A stretch of DNA of 60,227 nt, taken from the NCBI GenBank assembly GCA_900751785.1, contig CAADSM010000072.1, positions 1 to 60,227 of the forward strand, in the 5' to 3' direction. This document shows, piece by piece, positions 1 to 7,414 of the stretch. The stretch comes from Lachnospiraceae bacterium (GTDB lineage: Bacteria; Bacillota; Clostridia; Lachnospirales; Lachnospiraceae). A program made the position numbers and the translations under genes. Position 1 is the first letter of the stretch. Every line of letters starts with the position of its first letter. Below the pieces are notes generated by a model that worked only from the letters and a program-made list of their open reading frames with translations, was not told where the DNA came from and made no database searches.

Positions 1-25
1 CGGCCGGGGGGGGCGGGGCGGCCGT
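1..25. other. G/C-homopolymer contig end, probable sequencing artefact
   Basis: The first ~25 bases are almost only G and C with long G runs, unlike the sequence that follows. The other end of the window shows the same pattern. Poly-G ends are typical of two-colour Illumina chemistry when signal is lost. The translation of the ABC gene that runs off this end turns into a Pro/Arg/Gly string here, so these bases are probably not genomic. Confidence 0.7.
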
Positions 26-806
26 TCAGCCCCGGTCCTGGGTATTCCGCCAGCGCGGTGCTTCCATAATCTTCGTGGACCACAGCGAGGATCTGCGGAC
101 CTTGAAGCGCCTCCACTGCCTCGCGTGATCCTTCCAGGAGGCGGTACCGCTCCCTGAGACTTTCCATGTCCGAGCAGAAGTAGAAGCGTCCCTCGTCGAT
201 CAGGGCAATGTAATCTCCGATCTGGTCAAGGTCAGCGGTGAGATGGGTGGAGAAGAGGATGCTGCGGGTACCGTCCTCCACCAGTTCCTGCATGCAGCCG
301 GTCAGATCCTTGCGGAAAAGGGGATCAAGGCCGGAGGCGGGCTCGTCCATGATGAACAGCTTCGCCTGATGCGAGAGGGCGAAAGCGAGCTGGAAACGTG
401 TCTTCTGTCCTTTGGAAAGCCTGCCGGTCTTCTGCTTCGGATCCAGCTCAAATCTCTCGCAGAATTTCAGGAAAAGACCATGGTCGTAATGGCTGTAGGT
501 GGAGCCGAACAGCTTCCCGTTGGAGGCAATGCTCAGCTTCTCTTCGAACAGAAAGTCGTCCAGCACGAATCCGATCCGGTCTTTTGCCTCCCTCTCCATT
601 GTGTCCATGGGACAGCCGTCTACTGTCACGGAGCCGCCATCCTTCTGATAGAGGTTCATCAGAGTTCGGATGAGAGTTGTCTTTCCGGCTCCGTTGCGGC
701 CGATCAGCCCGAAAATGTACCCGGGCTCGAGAGTCAGAGAAATATTCTCAAGATGCAGGGTGCCGATGCGCTTTTCCAGGTTGTCGATCTTTAAAAGGGG
801 TGTCAT
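1..806 (-). CDS. ABC transporter ATP-binding protein, partial at window edge
   Basis: ATPase of an ABC exporter, probably energising a membrane permease that lies beyond the window. Reading from ATG at 806 gives MTPLLKIDNLEK, Walker A GRNGAGKTT near residue 40, a degenerate signature LSKGQKTR, Walker B LFIMDEPASGLD and the switch-histidine motif FSTHL. About 260 residues can be read before the sequence degenerates into G/C homopolymer. GGGAGGACCC just upstream is a strong ribosome site. The degenerate signature and short body resemble the YtrB-type ATPases usually controlled by GntR/YtrA regulators. A dense nested palindrome lies directly upstream (834-866). The C-terminus and the partner permease cannot be seen. 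Confidence 0.9.
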   Translation of the reverse strand, partial: MTPLLKIDNLEKRIGTLHLENISLTLEPGYIFGLIGRNGAGKTTLIRTLMNLYQKDGGSVTVDGCPMDTMEREAKDRIGFVLDDFLFEEKLSIASNGKLFGSTYSHYDHGLFLKFCERFELDPKQKTGRLSKGQKTRFQLAFALSHQAKLFIMDEPASGLDPLFRKDLTGCMQELVEDGTRSILFSTHLTADLDQIGDYIALIDEGRFYFCSDMESLRERYRLLEGSREAVEALQGPQILAVVHEDYGSTALAEYPGPGLNGRPAPPG

Positions 807-833
807 GATAGGGTCCTCCCTTCCGAAAAATAA

Positions 834-866
834 CTGTATATGTCTGTATATACAGTATATATACAG
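834..866 (-). promoter_or_regulatory. Nested palindromic operator upstream of the ABC gene
   Basis: CTGTATAT occurs at 834-841 and 844-851, and its complement ATATACAG at 848-855 and 859-866. The inner perfect palindrome CTGTATATACAG (844-855) therefore sits inside an outer inverted repeat with almost the same centre. It lies 28-60 bases upstream of the ABC start codon. The TATA-rich half-sites resemble GntR/YtrA-type operators (family knowledge). No GntR gene is present in the window, so the regulator is not identified. Confidence 0.65.
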
Positions 867-879
867 GGGGATATATATG

Positions 880-1749
880 TCAAGTGTTTTGTTCTTGCTT
901 ATTCAGTTCAAGAGTCCGGCGGATGATTTCCTCTTCAGATTCGAAAATAGTGTCCCCTGGAGCTTCCTGTGTATCGGGGGAGATGTACATCTGGCTTACC
1001 AGGTCGTAGATGTACTGGCGCCCGCTCACTATGACCGTGTGCGGTGACGGAGTGCCCATCGGAACTGAATCGCCGGCAGAAACCGCGTCAGCCTGCGCAT
1101 CTCTGCTTTTCCCGGTCCGGAAGAGAAGCGGCTCAAGAAAGGAGAGCCGGCGTCCGAACAGGCGGGCGATGAAACCGACAAGCAGAGCGGCGATAATGGT
1201 CCCCTCTCTGACACCGTCCAGACGATGGGCAAAGATCAGGGAAAGGATAGCAGCGATGACAGTCAGCGACACATCAAAGGCAACCTTTGTGGAGCCGAAC
1301 TCTGTCTTCCATGTAGAGGAGACAGCGCGGACGAACGATTCTCCGGGCAGCATCGCTACATTGGCGAGAACCTCCGTGTATACGCCGAATCCCAGGACCA
1401 CACATCCGATCAGCAGGTAAACCACAGAAGAAAGATAGCTCTGCGGATTCACAAAAAAGAGCATGACCATGGTCAGGTCAATGAAATATCCGAACAGGAT
1501 GGAGATCGGGATCTGCAGCAGATGCTCCGCCTTAAAGTTCCTGCGCAGGATGACGAGCTGGATCAGGATCAGCAGAAGACTGAACGCGATCGTGAACTGT
1601 CCCAGTGTAAAAGGAAAATTCAGGCTGAGCACATACGGGATCGATGAGATCGGGGACGTTCCCAGATCTGCCTTTGTGATCAGGCTGACACCCAGTGAAT
1701 TGATGAAAAGTCCGATCAGGAATACAATGTAACGTTTTAGTTTTTCCAT
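880..1749 (-). CDS. YczE/YitT-like integral membrane protein (DUF6198 type)
   Basis: Polytopic membrane protein of 289 residues. About five hydrophobic helices lie between residues 5 and 205, with the opening MEKLKRYIVFLIGLFINSLG and a GTSPISSIPYVLS segment typical of YczE/YyaS/YitT-like proteins. Residues ~210-289 form a hydrophilic, acidic cytoplasmic tail (EAPGDTIFESEEEIIRRTLE). The biochemical function of the family is not established. It sits on the minus strand between the marR gene (131 bp upstream) and the ABC ATPase (73 bp downstream). MarR may control it, while the ABC gene has its own operator. GAGGGAGGATTG precedes the start codon. Confidence 0.8.
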   Translation of the reverse strand: MEKLKRYIVFLIGLFINSLGVSLITKADLGTSPISSIPYVLSLNFPFTLGQFTIAFSLLLILIQLVILRRNFKAEHLLQIPISILFGYFIDLTMVMLFFVNPQSYLSSVVYLLIGCVVLGFGVYTEVLANVAMLPGESFVRAVSSTWKTEFGSTKVAFDVSLTVIAAILSLIFAHRLDGVREGTIIAALLVGFIARLFGRRLSFLEPLLFRTGKSRDAQADAVSAGDSVPMGTPSPHTVIVSGRQYIYDLVSQMYISPDTQEAPGDTIFESEEEIIRRTLELNKQEQNT

Positions 1750-1880
1750 ATTTAAATCAATCCTCCCTCAAAATAACAGACGGCGCGCCAGGCGGACCGT
1801 CCGATGAGCTGTTGTCTTGTTTTGTGTCAAATAAAGCTTGTCTCCCGGAATGTTAGAGACATATACTGAGATGAGTGATT

Positions 1881-2297
1881 CTAAGATGAGATGTTCTCAT
1901 AGACCTGATGCATCAGGTGCATCAATGTTTCACATTCTGTCTTCGACATGCCCCGGAACGCCTCTTCTTCCATTGCGGAGAATGCTTCCGTCACCAGTTT
2001 AACCTGGTCTTTCCCTTTCTCTGTGAGAAAAACATAGAGGCTGCGGCGGTTGCCGTTCAGTGTGCGCCGTTCTACAAGACCGGCATCCTCCATGCGGTTC
2101 AGAAGTGTGGTGAGCGTGCCGGGCTCGATGTGGCATCCCTGTGCGATATCCTTCTGACCGGCGCCGTCGTGGTCCTTCAGATAGTCAAGGATCTTCGGCT
2201 GTCCGATCGTCAGACCGGTATCCTTCAGCCTGGCGAGCAGCTCCTTCTGAAACATGGACTGCTCCGCCATAATAAGATAATGAAATGAATGGGACAT
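1881..2297 (-). CDS. MarR-family transcriptional regulator
   Basis: 138-residue winged-helix repressor. N-terminal dimerisation helix, then the DNA-binding helices around residues 30-85 (IGQPKILDYLKDHDGAGQKD, EPGTLTTLLNRMEDAGLVER) and the wing (RRTLNGNRRSLYVFLTEKG), ending in a C-terminal dimer helix. This is the usual length and order for MarR. GGAGATGACAT places the ribosome site just before ATG 2297. It is transcribed divergently from the flavodoxin-like gene. The intergenic region carries a perfect 20-bp palindrome (2482-2501) that is a good candidate for its operator. The ligand is unknown. Confidence 0.9.
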   Translation of the reverse strand: MSHSFHYLIMAEQSMFQKELLARLKDTGLTIGQPKILDYLKDHDGAGQKDIAQGCHIEPGTLTTLLNRMEDAGLVERRTLNGNRRSLYVFLTEKGKDQVKLVTEAFSAMEEEAFRGMSKTECETLMHLMHQVYENISS

Positions 2298-2481
2298 AAT
2301 GTCATCTCCTTTACGGCAGTGTTCCCGGCGGCAGAGCGCAGGTTACGCATTCCACTCGCACTCATGGATAGGAAACGGCATTTTACATGCTGTCATGACA
2401 CTGTATTTTCCCATCAGTACTGGACGAACGGTAACGGCCACCGCGGGCTGCAAAATGAACCTTAATAAATTTTGAATGCAA

Positions 2482-2501
2482 ATTATTTGAATTCAAATAA
2501 T
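2482..2501. promoter_or_regulatory. Perfect 20-bp palindrome, likely MarR operator
   Basis: ATTATTTGAATTCAAATAAT is perfectly self-complementary and lies in the divergent region between the marR gene (minus) and the flavodoxin/kinase genes (plus). A further TTGAAT half-site-like element occurs at 2472-2477. MarR dimers typically bind AT-rich palindromes of 16-20 bp with TTGAA cores (family knowledge), so autoregulation plus control of the plus-strand genes is the natural reading. Confidence 0.7.
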
Positions 2502-2604
2502 AAGATTATAGGAGTCAAAGCGGGAATTGTCAAGAAATATTCCGCTGAAAACCGGTGACATCCGATGCCGGGTCTGGCATAATGGGAACAGGAGGAAAAT
2601 GCGC

Positions 2605-2877
2605 ATGAACACGATCATCATTTATGGAAGCTGTTACGGGACAACGGAAGTCTATGCGAAAGCGCTGGCAGATCGGATGGGACTGAATGCAGTGCCGTAC
2701 GACCGGACGGGGGATCTGAGCGGATATCAGAGGATCATTTATCTGGGCGGGCTTTATGCGGGCGGCGTCAAGGGGCTGGTAAAGACAGTGAAAAAGATCG
2801 ATCCCACAGTCTGCGGGCGATTTGTCGTAATCACCGTGGGGCTGGCTGATCCGGAGGATGAACTGAATTATGAGTGA
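2605..2877 (+). pseudogene. Flavodoxin-domain protein, C-terminal half missing
   Basis: The reading frame begins MNTIIIYGSCYGTTEVYAKA, the FMN phosphate-binding loop and first helix of a flavodoxin (TxSxxGTT-like SCYGTTE). It continues with YLGGLYAGGVKGLVKTVKK, typical of the flavodoxin_5 group, and stops after VGLADPEDELNYE at 90 residues. Relatives are about 150-180 residues, so the second half of the fold is absent. The stop overlaps the start of the next gene by 8 bases, which looks like a deletion junction. AGGAGG at 2590-2595 supports ATG 2605 (9-base spacing); ATG 2599 is too close. Unlikely to bind flavin normally. Confidence 0.7.
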
Positions 2878-3889
2878 GAAAGACGAAAATCAAAAACAAA
2901 TGCCGCAGGTGCTCTCTGTAAATGGAAAAGACTACAGCATCCTGAAACTTCTCGGCAGAGGAAAAGGAGGCTATTCCTACCTCGCTGAGCGGGACGGCGC
3001 GCGGGTGGTGCTCAAACAGATCCACCATGAGCCCTGCGCCTATTACCAGTTTGGCGATAAGATCGAGGCAGAGATCCGGGATTACGACCGCCTGCAAAGG
3101 ATCGGCATTCCGCTTCCTAAGATGCTGGATGTCGACAAAGACAATGAACGGATCATCAAAGAATATATAGACGGGGATACGGTTTACGAAATGGTCCTGG
3201 AGGACAGGCTTCCGGCGATCTGCCTGGAGCAGGTGAGAGCAATGTGCGGCCCGCTTTATGCCGCAAATATAAATATCGATTACTTCCCGACAAATTTTAT
3301 CCTGCAGGACGGCATGCTGTATTATGTGGATTATGAGTGCAATGAGTATATGGAGGAATGGAATTTTGAAAACTGGGGAGTAAAATACTGGTCCAAAACA
3401 CCTGAATTCCTTAAGTATGCTGAGGAACATCTGCATATATCTAATTTGAAAAACTGGCCGCGGTTAAGCGGGCGCGCGGCGCAATGGTTTCATGAGAAAT
3501 GGCAGATCCCCCTGGAGGAATACAGATCCAGCATAGAAGCCTCCATAAGCGGGGGAACTCCTGTGCCGCAGTGGTACGTGGCAGTGAAAGGAGAGCGGAT
3601 CATAGGCGGTCTGGGAGTGATCGAAAATGATTTCCACAGGAGAAAGGATCTGACGCCCAATGTCTGTGCGCTCTATGTGGAAGAAGAGTGCCGGGGGCAG
3701 GGGATCGCCGGCAAACTCCTGGATCATGTGTGCAGGGATATGCTGGAAAAAGGGATCGATACTCTGTATCTGATCACGGATCACACCTCTTTTTATGAGA
3801 GGTATGGATGGGAATTCCTCTGCTTAGTCGAAGAAGAGGAGGGCGGTCTGTGCAGGATGTATGTCCACAGAGAAAATGGAAGAAAATAA
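2870..3889 (+). CDS. Fusion of a small-molecule/protein kinase-like domain with a GNAT acetyltransferase
   Basis: 339 residues with two domains. Residues ~20-190 form a minimal kinase fold: Gly-rich loop LLGRGKGGYSYL (27-38), ATP lysine in VVLKQ (K49), Glu near 67-69, a catalytic-loop equivalent INIDYFPTNF (D137, N142) and a metal-binding aspartate in YVDYE (D154). This resembles aminoglycoside/RIO-type phosphotransferases more than Ser/Thr kinases. Residues ~200-339 are a GNAT: PQWYVAV, GGLGVIENDFH, then the CoA loop CRGQGIAGKLLDH and FYERYGWEF. The two parts are usually separate genes in related bacteria (from memory), so the order kinase-then-GNAT is unusual. The substrates are unknown. 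It starts inside the end of the truncated flavodoxin gene. Confidence 0.8.
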   Translation: MSEKDENQKQMPQVLSVNGKDYSILKLLGRGKGGYSYLAERDGARVVLKQIHHEPCAYYQFGDKIEAEIRDYDRLQRIGIPLPKMLDVDKDNERIIKEYIDGDTVYEMVLEDRLPAICLEQVRAMCGPLYAANINIDYFPTNFILQDGMLYYVDYECNEYMEEWNFENWGVKYWSKTPEFLKYAEEHLHISNLKNWPRLSGRAAQWFHEKWQIPLEEYRSSIEASISGGTPVPQWYVAVKGERIIGGLGVIENDFHRRKDLTPNVCALYVEEECRGQGIAGKLLDHVCRDMLEKGIDTLYLITDHTSFYERYGWEFLCLVEEEEGGLCRMYVHRENGRK

Positions 3890-3908
3890 CCTGGAGGCTG
3901 CAAGGGAT

Positions 3909-4259
3909 ATGAGAAAAATCGTACTATATATTGCCATGAGTTTAGACGGATACATTGCGGACGCAAACGGCGGAGTCAGCTGGCTGAGAGGGCAGGACTC
4001 TGACAGTGAAAGCGAGGGCTCTTATCCTGAATTTGTCCGGGATATTGACACAGTCGTCATGGGCTGGGAGACATATTATCAGGTGATAACAGAACTTTCG
4101 CCGGACGGCATGATCGACAGATTCTATATTTCGGTTATTCCCGTTCTTCTGGGAGCAGGCGTAAGACTGTTCGGTGAACTTCCGGAGGCGTTGGAATTAA
4201 GACTTATGGACACGAGAAGTTACAATGGGATTGTAGAACTCAGATACGAAAAGCGTTAA
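3909..4259 (+). pseudogene. RibD C-terminal/dihydrofolate-reductase-like protein with internal deletion
   Basis: N-terminal part MRKIVLYIAMSLDGYIAD and DTVVMGWETYYQVITELSPD matches residues 1-65 of the DHFR/RibD_C reductases common in Firmicutes. The next residues, MIDRFYISVIPVLLGAGVRL, match the region near residue 125 onward of the same family. About 60 residues are missing at the join, including the Gly-Gly NADPH-binding segment, yet the frame is kept, giving 116 residues instead of ~175. GGAGG at 3893-3897 supports ATG 3909. Probably inactive. It is preceded by the kinase-GNAT gene with a gap of about 20 bases. Confidence 0.75.
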
Positions 4260-4316
4260 AATATGAAGGAAATAAAAGCATCGAAGAGAGCGGGTTGAAA
4301 ACAGAGGAGAATACAA

Positions 4317-4925
4317 ATGGAAATAGATTTGAGCAAATTTGAATGGACGCGCGAACCGGAAAGCTGCGCTATCTATGACGGAGTGATAGAGATCGTGACA
4401 AAGCCTCACACAGACCTGTGGCAGAGGACCTACTATCATTTCCGCAATGACAATGCCCCGGTATTTCAGATGGAGACAGAGGAAAGGTATTTCAGCTTTA
4501 TCGTAAAGACAGATTTCCGGGAGAGCCATCACAGGTTTGACCAGTGCGGCATCGTGATGTACCTGGACAGCGAGAACTGGCTGAAAGGGTCAGTAGAATA
4601 TGAGAATGAAGAGTATCAGCACCTGGGAAGCGTTGTCACGAATCAGGGCTATTCAGACTGGGCGACTACAGAGATAGACGCCTCAGTAAAATCCATGTGG
4701 TACCGCTTCAGCCGGAGAGAGGATGACTACTGCATCGAATGCTCTTCGGACGGAATCCGTTTTCAGCAGATGAGGATCTGCCATATGGAAAAAGGAAACG
4801 AAAAGATCCGGTTTGGCATCTATGCCTGTTCACCGGAGGATTCTTCGTTTAAGGCAGTTTTTTCTGATATGAAACTGACAGAGTGCCAGTGGAAGGCACA
4901 TGACGGCCAGCAGCCGGATAAATGA
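4317..4925 (+). CDS. DUF1349 (concanavalin-like fold) protein
   Basis: 202-residue soluble protein without signal peptide. The sequence is beta-rich with the DUF1349 pattern: FEWTREPESCAIYDGVIEI at the start, RFDQCGIVMYLDSENWLKGS in the middle, WATTEIDASVKSMWYRFSRR, and FGIYACSPEDSSFKAVFSDM near the end. Members resemble laminin-G/concanavalin lectin folds and are often annotated as regulation-of-enolase-like, but their true ligand is unknown. AGAGGAGAATACAA precedes the ATG. It belongs to the run of small plus-strand accessory genes and looks intact. Confidence 0.8.
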   Translation: MEIDLSKFEWTREPESCAIYDGVIEIVTKPHTDLWQRTYYHFRNDNAPVFQMETEERYFSFIVKTDFRESHHRFDQCGIVMYLDSENWLKGSVEYENEEYQHLGSVVTNQGYSDWATTEIDASVKSMWYRFSRREDDYCIECSSDGIRFQQMRICHMEKGNEKIRFGIYACSPEDSSFKAVFSDMKLTECQWKAHDGQQPDK

Positions 4926-4948
4926 ATTTATATAAAGGAGATACATAG

Positions 4949-5281
4949 ATGATCATCGAAGGAAATCAGAAAGAACTTGATGCAATGAAAGAATTCCATA
5001 AAGGAAACCGGCAGGAGGGATTGAGGCTTCAGGAGGAATTCGCGGCGGAATTCCGAGAGGAATACAAGGACAAAGATCACTGTCCATGTCAGAAAGCCTG
5101 CCGGTATCACGGCAACTGCAAGGAGTGCGTGGCGATCCACCGCGCGCATCAGGAGCATGTCCCCAACTGTATGAGACCTCTTCTCAATAAAAAGATCAAG
5201 CTCCTGTCCGAGCTGACAGAGCATTCTATCGCTAATGAGATCGAGCCTCCGAAAGAGGTGCTGCGCAAAGAATTTCAATAA
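4949..5281 (+). CDS. Cys/His-rich small conserved protein
   Basis: 110 residues with a charged helical N-terminus and a cysteine cluster at residues 44-74 in the pattern HCPC-x3-C-x5-C-x2-C-x13-C, mixed with five histidines. Such spacing suggests a bound metal, probably zinc (inference). I recall similar Lachnospiraceae proteins carrying the unsupported label LPS biosynthesis protein; nothing in the sequence supports that. AAAGGAGATACATAG precedes the start. The gene lies 23 bp after the DUF1349 gene and 28 bp before peptidase E, so it is probably co-transcribed with them. Confidence 0.7.
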   Translation: MIIEGNQKELDAMKEFHKGNRQEGLRLQEEFAAEFREEYKDKDHCPCQKACRYHGNCKECVAIHRAHQEHVPNCMRPLLNKKIKLLSELTEHSIANEIEPPKEVLRKEFQ

Positions 5282-5309
5282 GAGAAATTGCGGGAAGGAG
5301 GATAGATTT

Positions 5310-5924
5310 GTGAAAAAAATATTATTAGTGTCAATGATGCATAATGTGACAGATCTGCTGAAGGAAGCAGAGCCGGATCTGAAAGGAAAGACAGTGGTTT
5401 ATATCCCGACCGCGGCGATCGCAGAAGAGATCGAGGGCATGGCGGAAGAGGAGACGAGGATGCTGGAGGATCTGGGACTGATCGTTGACGAGCTGGATGT
5501 CTCCACTGCTTCAAGGAAAACTGTCATGGAAAAGCTGACAAAGAATGACATGATCTTTGTGGGAGGCGGGAATACATTCTTCCTTCTTCAGGAGCTGAAG
5601 CGGTCAGGTGCAGATAAAATCATTGCTCAGGAAGTGGAAAAAGGAAAATTATATATAGGAGAGTCGGCGGGAGCGATTGCCGCGTGTCCTGACATCGGAT
5701 ATTCTGCAGAGATGGATGTCCCTGAGAAAGCGCCGGAGCTGACGGACTATACAGGGATGGGGCTGGTGGATTTCTACGTAGTTCCCCATCTGGGGCATCC
5801 TGATATGGGACCGGCAGCGGAAAGGATTATTGAACAATATTCATCAGTACCGGATCTAAAGGTTATAAATGATTATCAGGCAATACTGGTCAAAGGAGAC
5901 AAGGTGGGCATATTGCCGGAATAG
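5310..5924 (+). CDS. pepE: Peptidase E-like (S51) dipeptidase
   Basis: 204-residue cytoplasmic serine peptidase of family S51, which removes N-terminal Asp from dipeptides. The opening MKKILLVSMMHNVTDLLK, the DMIFVGGGNTFFLLQELK strand-loop and the nucleophile elbow IGESAGAIAA (Ser as nucleophile) are diagnostic, and PHLGHP supplies a conserved histidine. The best start is GTG 5310, 7 bases after GGAAGGAGG; an upstream in-frame start at 5235 would overlap the previous gene without a ribosome site. Length is near the family norm (~200-230). Substrate preference within the family cannot be read from the sequence. Confidence 0.85.
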   Translation: MKKILLVSMMHNVTDLLKEAEPDLKGKTVVYIPTAAIAEEIEGMAEEETRMLEDLGLIVDELDVSTASRKTVMEKLTKNDMIFVGGGNTFFLLQELKRSGADKIIAQEVEKGKLYIGESAGAIAACPDIGYSAEMDVPEKAPELTDYTGMGLVDFYVVPHLGHPDMGPAAERIIEQYSSVPDLKVINDYQAILVKGDKVGILPE

Positions 5925-5945
5925 TGCGTGCCGGAAGGGAGTGCT

Positions 5946-6416
5946 ATGGAGATCAGAAAAGTAGAAATGGATAAAAAAGAATATATGCCCCTGCTTCTTC
6001 TGGCGGATGAGCAGGAGGACATGATCGACCGGTATCTTGAGAGAGGGGATATGTATGTCCTGGAGGATGGCGGTGTGAAGGCAGAATGCGTCGTGACAGA
6101 TGAGGGAGACGGAATCCTGGAGATCAAAAATCTGGCGGTCTGTCCGGAATCCCAGGGGAAAGGGTACGGCAGACGCATGATCCGATTTGTGGCAGATTCA
6201 TACAGAGACCGCTTTAGGGTTCTGTATGTGGGCACAGGGGACAGTCCTGCAACAGTGCCGTTCTATGAGAAATGCGGTTTCTGCAGGTCACATGTGGTCC
6301 GGAACTTCTTCACAGAGCACTACGATCACCCTATCTTTGAGTGTGGCAGGCAGCTTGTTGATATGGTTTATCTGAAAATGGAACTGCGGGAGAAAGAGAT
6401 GAAAATAGAAAAATAG
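5946..6416 (+). CDS. GNAT N-acetyltransferase
   Basis: 156-residue single-domain acetyltransferase. The core motif A is IKNLAVCPESQGKGYGRRMI (pyrophosphate loop Q-G-K-G-Y-G), followed by motif B VGTGDSPATVPFYEKCGF with the conserved Tyr. FFTEHYDHPIFECGRQLVDM near the end is typical of one Firmicute GNAT subgroup that ends with a YLKMEL-like strand. GGAAGGGA with 6-base spacing selects ATG 5946 rather than the upstream start. The acceptor substrate is unknown. It is the last gene of the plus-strand run that began at 2.6 kb. Confidence 0.85.
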   Translation: MEIRKVEMDKKEYMPLLLLADEQEDMIDRYLERGDMYVLEDGGVKAECVVTDEGDGILEIKNLAVCPESQGKGYGRRMIRFVADSYRDRFRVLYVGTGDSPATVPFYEKCGFCRSHVVRNFFTEHYDHPIFECGRQLVDMVYLKMELREKEMKIEK

Positions 6417-6443
6417 AGTATGATTTTCCTGATGGGAGCAGAA

Positions 6444-6473
6444 GGGACTGCTGTATCATGTGACAGCAGTCCC
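6444..6473. terminator. Hairpin between convergent genes
   Basis: GGGACTGCTGT (6444-6454) pairs perfectly with ACAGCAGTCCC (6463-6473) around an 8-base loop. It lies between the convergent GNAT and Rpn-like genes. Neither strand has a good T-run directly after the stem, so this may be a weak or Rho-assisted terminator, or an mRNA-end stabiliser. Confidence 0.55.
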
Positions 6474-6486
6474 CCGCCTCTGAACG

Positions 6487-6966
6487 TTATTCCAGGATCT
6501 TCCGTACCTGTTCTAAAGGAAGATCACATTTTTCGGCGATCTCTTCAGCCGAACTGCCCTGGGCAGACAGCTTGAAAATAAGTTTTGCGAGATGGATACC
6601 GCGCTCCATGCCTTGTTCCATGCCGCGTTCATTTTCTTCCTTCAACTCTTCAGCAAAGAGTTCTCTTAATGCATCGCACATTTTTCGCTCGACCTCCATT
6701 TCTTTCCAATTTGCCCGTGTGATCAGGTCCATCACAGCGGCATAATCTTTTGAGTGTCTGTTCTGCTCATATTTTGCCACGATATTTTGGATTTCCCTGC
6801 CGGCTTTCAGATCCGTTCGGAGATTCTTCAGCCAGAGGTTTTCTTCCTGAGTCAATTCGCGAGTGATCAAAAGCTGCATGGGGATCGCATCTCCGGTCAG
6901 GTAATAGATTCCCCTATCCTTGTTTTCCACGTGTATTCCGCGGACTGCCAAGAGATGATTCAGCAT
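6487..6966 (-). pseudogene. C-terminal remnant of an Rpn/PD-(D/E)XK nuclease-family transposase-like gene
   Basis: The 159-residue frame starts MLNHLLAVRGIHVENKDRG and reads GDAIPMQLLITRELTQEENL, a block found in the middle of PD-(D/E)XK-family transposase-like (Rpn) proteins. It then continues into the helical, Glu-rich tail and the C-terminal EEIAEKCDLPLEQVRKILE motif. The frame stays open upstream to about 7040 (RYTKKEINGENFVCSRYPRE), but the nuclease domain expected further upstream is absent, so this is a decayed fragment. A second, intact relative lies at 11961-12872. A short unrelated start with AAAAAGGAG occurs near 7008 but soon meets a stop. Confidence 0.7.
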
Positions 6967-7414
6967 TTCCCGCGGGTAACGGCTGCAGACAAAATTTTCT
7001 CCATTTATCTCCTTTTTAGTATATCTAATTCGTTTTCAGGCTGCAATAATATCAGAAAGTTTTTTAGCTATCAATGGAATCCCCTCCTTTTTCAGTACTT
7101 TTTAAAATGTTTTGATTCTGTGGTAATAAACGTTGAAATTGCTCGACTTTAGAGCTGGAAGTATATTTGTGGGCGGCTGATCAGGGCGACAGCCCTGCCG
7201 TCCGGGACAATTCCAGGTTGTGCATATATCTGCCTGGAAAGAGTAAAGATAGAATAGCATAAGCAGGATGAAAGAACAAGGGATTTTTAACTGAACCTTT
7301 GCTTTACGGATACCGGACGTCATGCTAAGATAGGAAGGAGAAAACAAAGAGAAAACAAAGATAAAACACAGGGGCAGATAATGTCCCTTGTTTCATAAAT
7401 AAAGGAGGATCTTG
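6967..7414. other. Gene-poor interval upstream of the GNAT at 7415
   Basis: About 400 bases with no convincing gene beyond the upstream extension of the Rpn remnant. It holds one small hairpin, CAGGGC (7182-7187) with GCCCTG (7192-7197), and purine-rich sequence leading to the ribosome site AAAGGAGGAT of the next gene. It probably represents eroded mobile-gene sequence. Confidence 0.4.

Noticed and set aside
243..1047. Plus-strand frames over the first ABC ATPase and the YczE-like gene
   Set aside because: They are shadows of the minus-strand genes, whose motifs and ribosome sites are clear.
2870..3889. Identity as the known bifunctional AAC(6')-APH(2'') enzyme
   Set aside because: Domain order is reversed and the kinase part is much shorter, so it is not that enzyme.
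6444..6473. Intrinsic terminator of high confidence
   Set aside because: The stem is perfect, but neither strand has a T-run, so it is listed only as a hairpin of moderate confidence.
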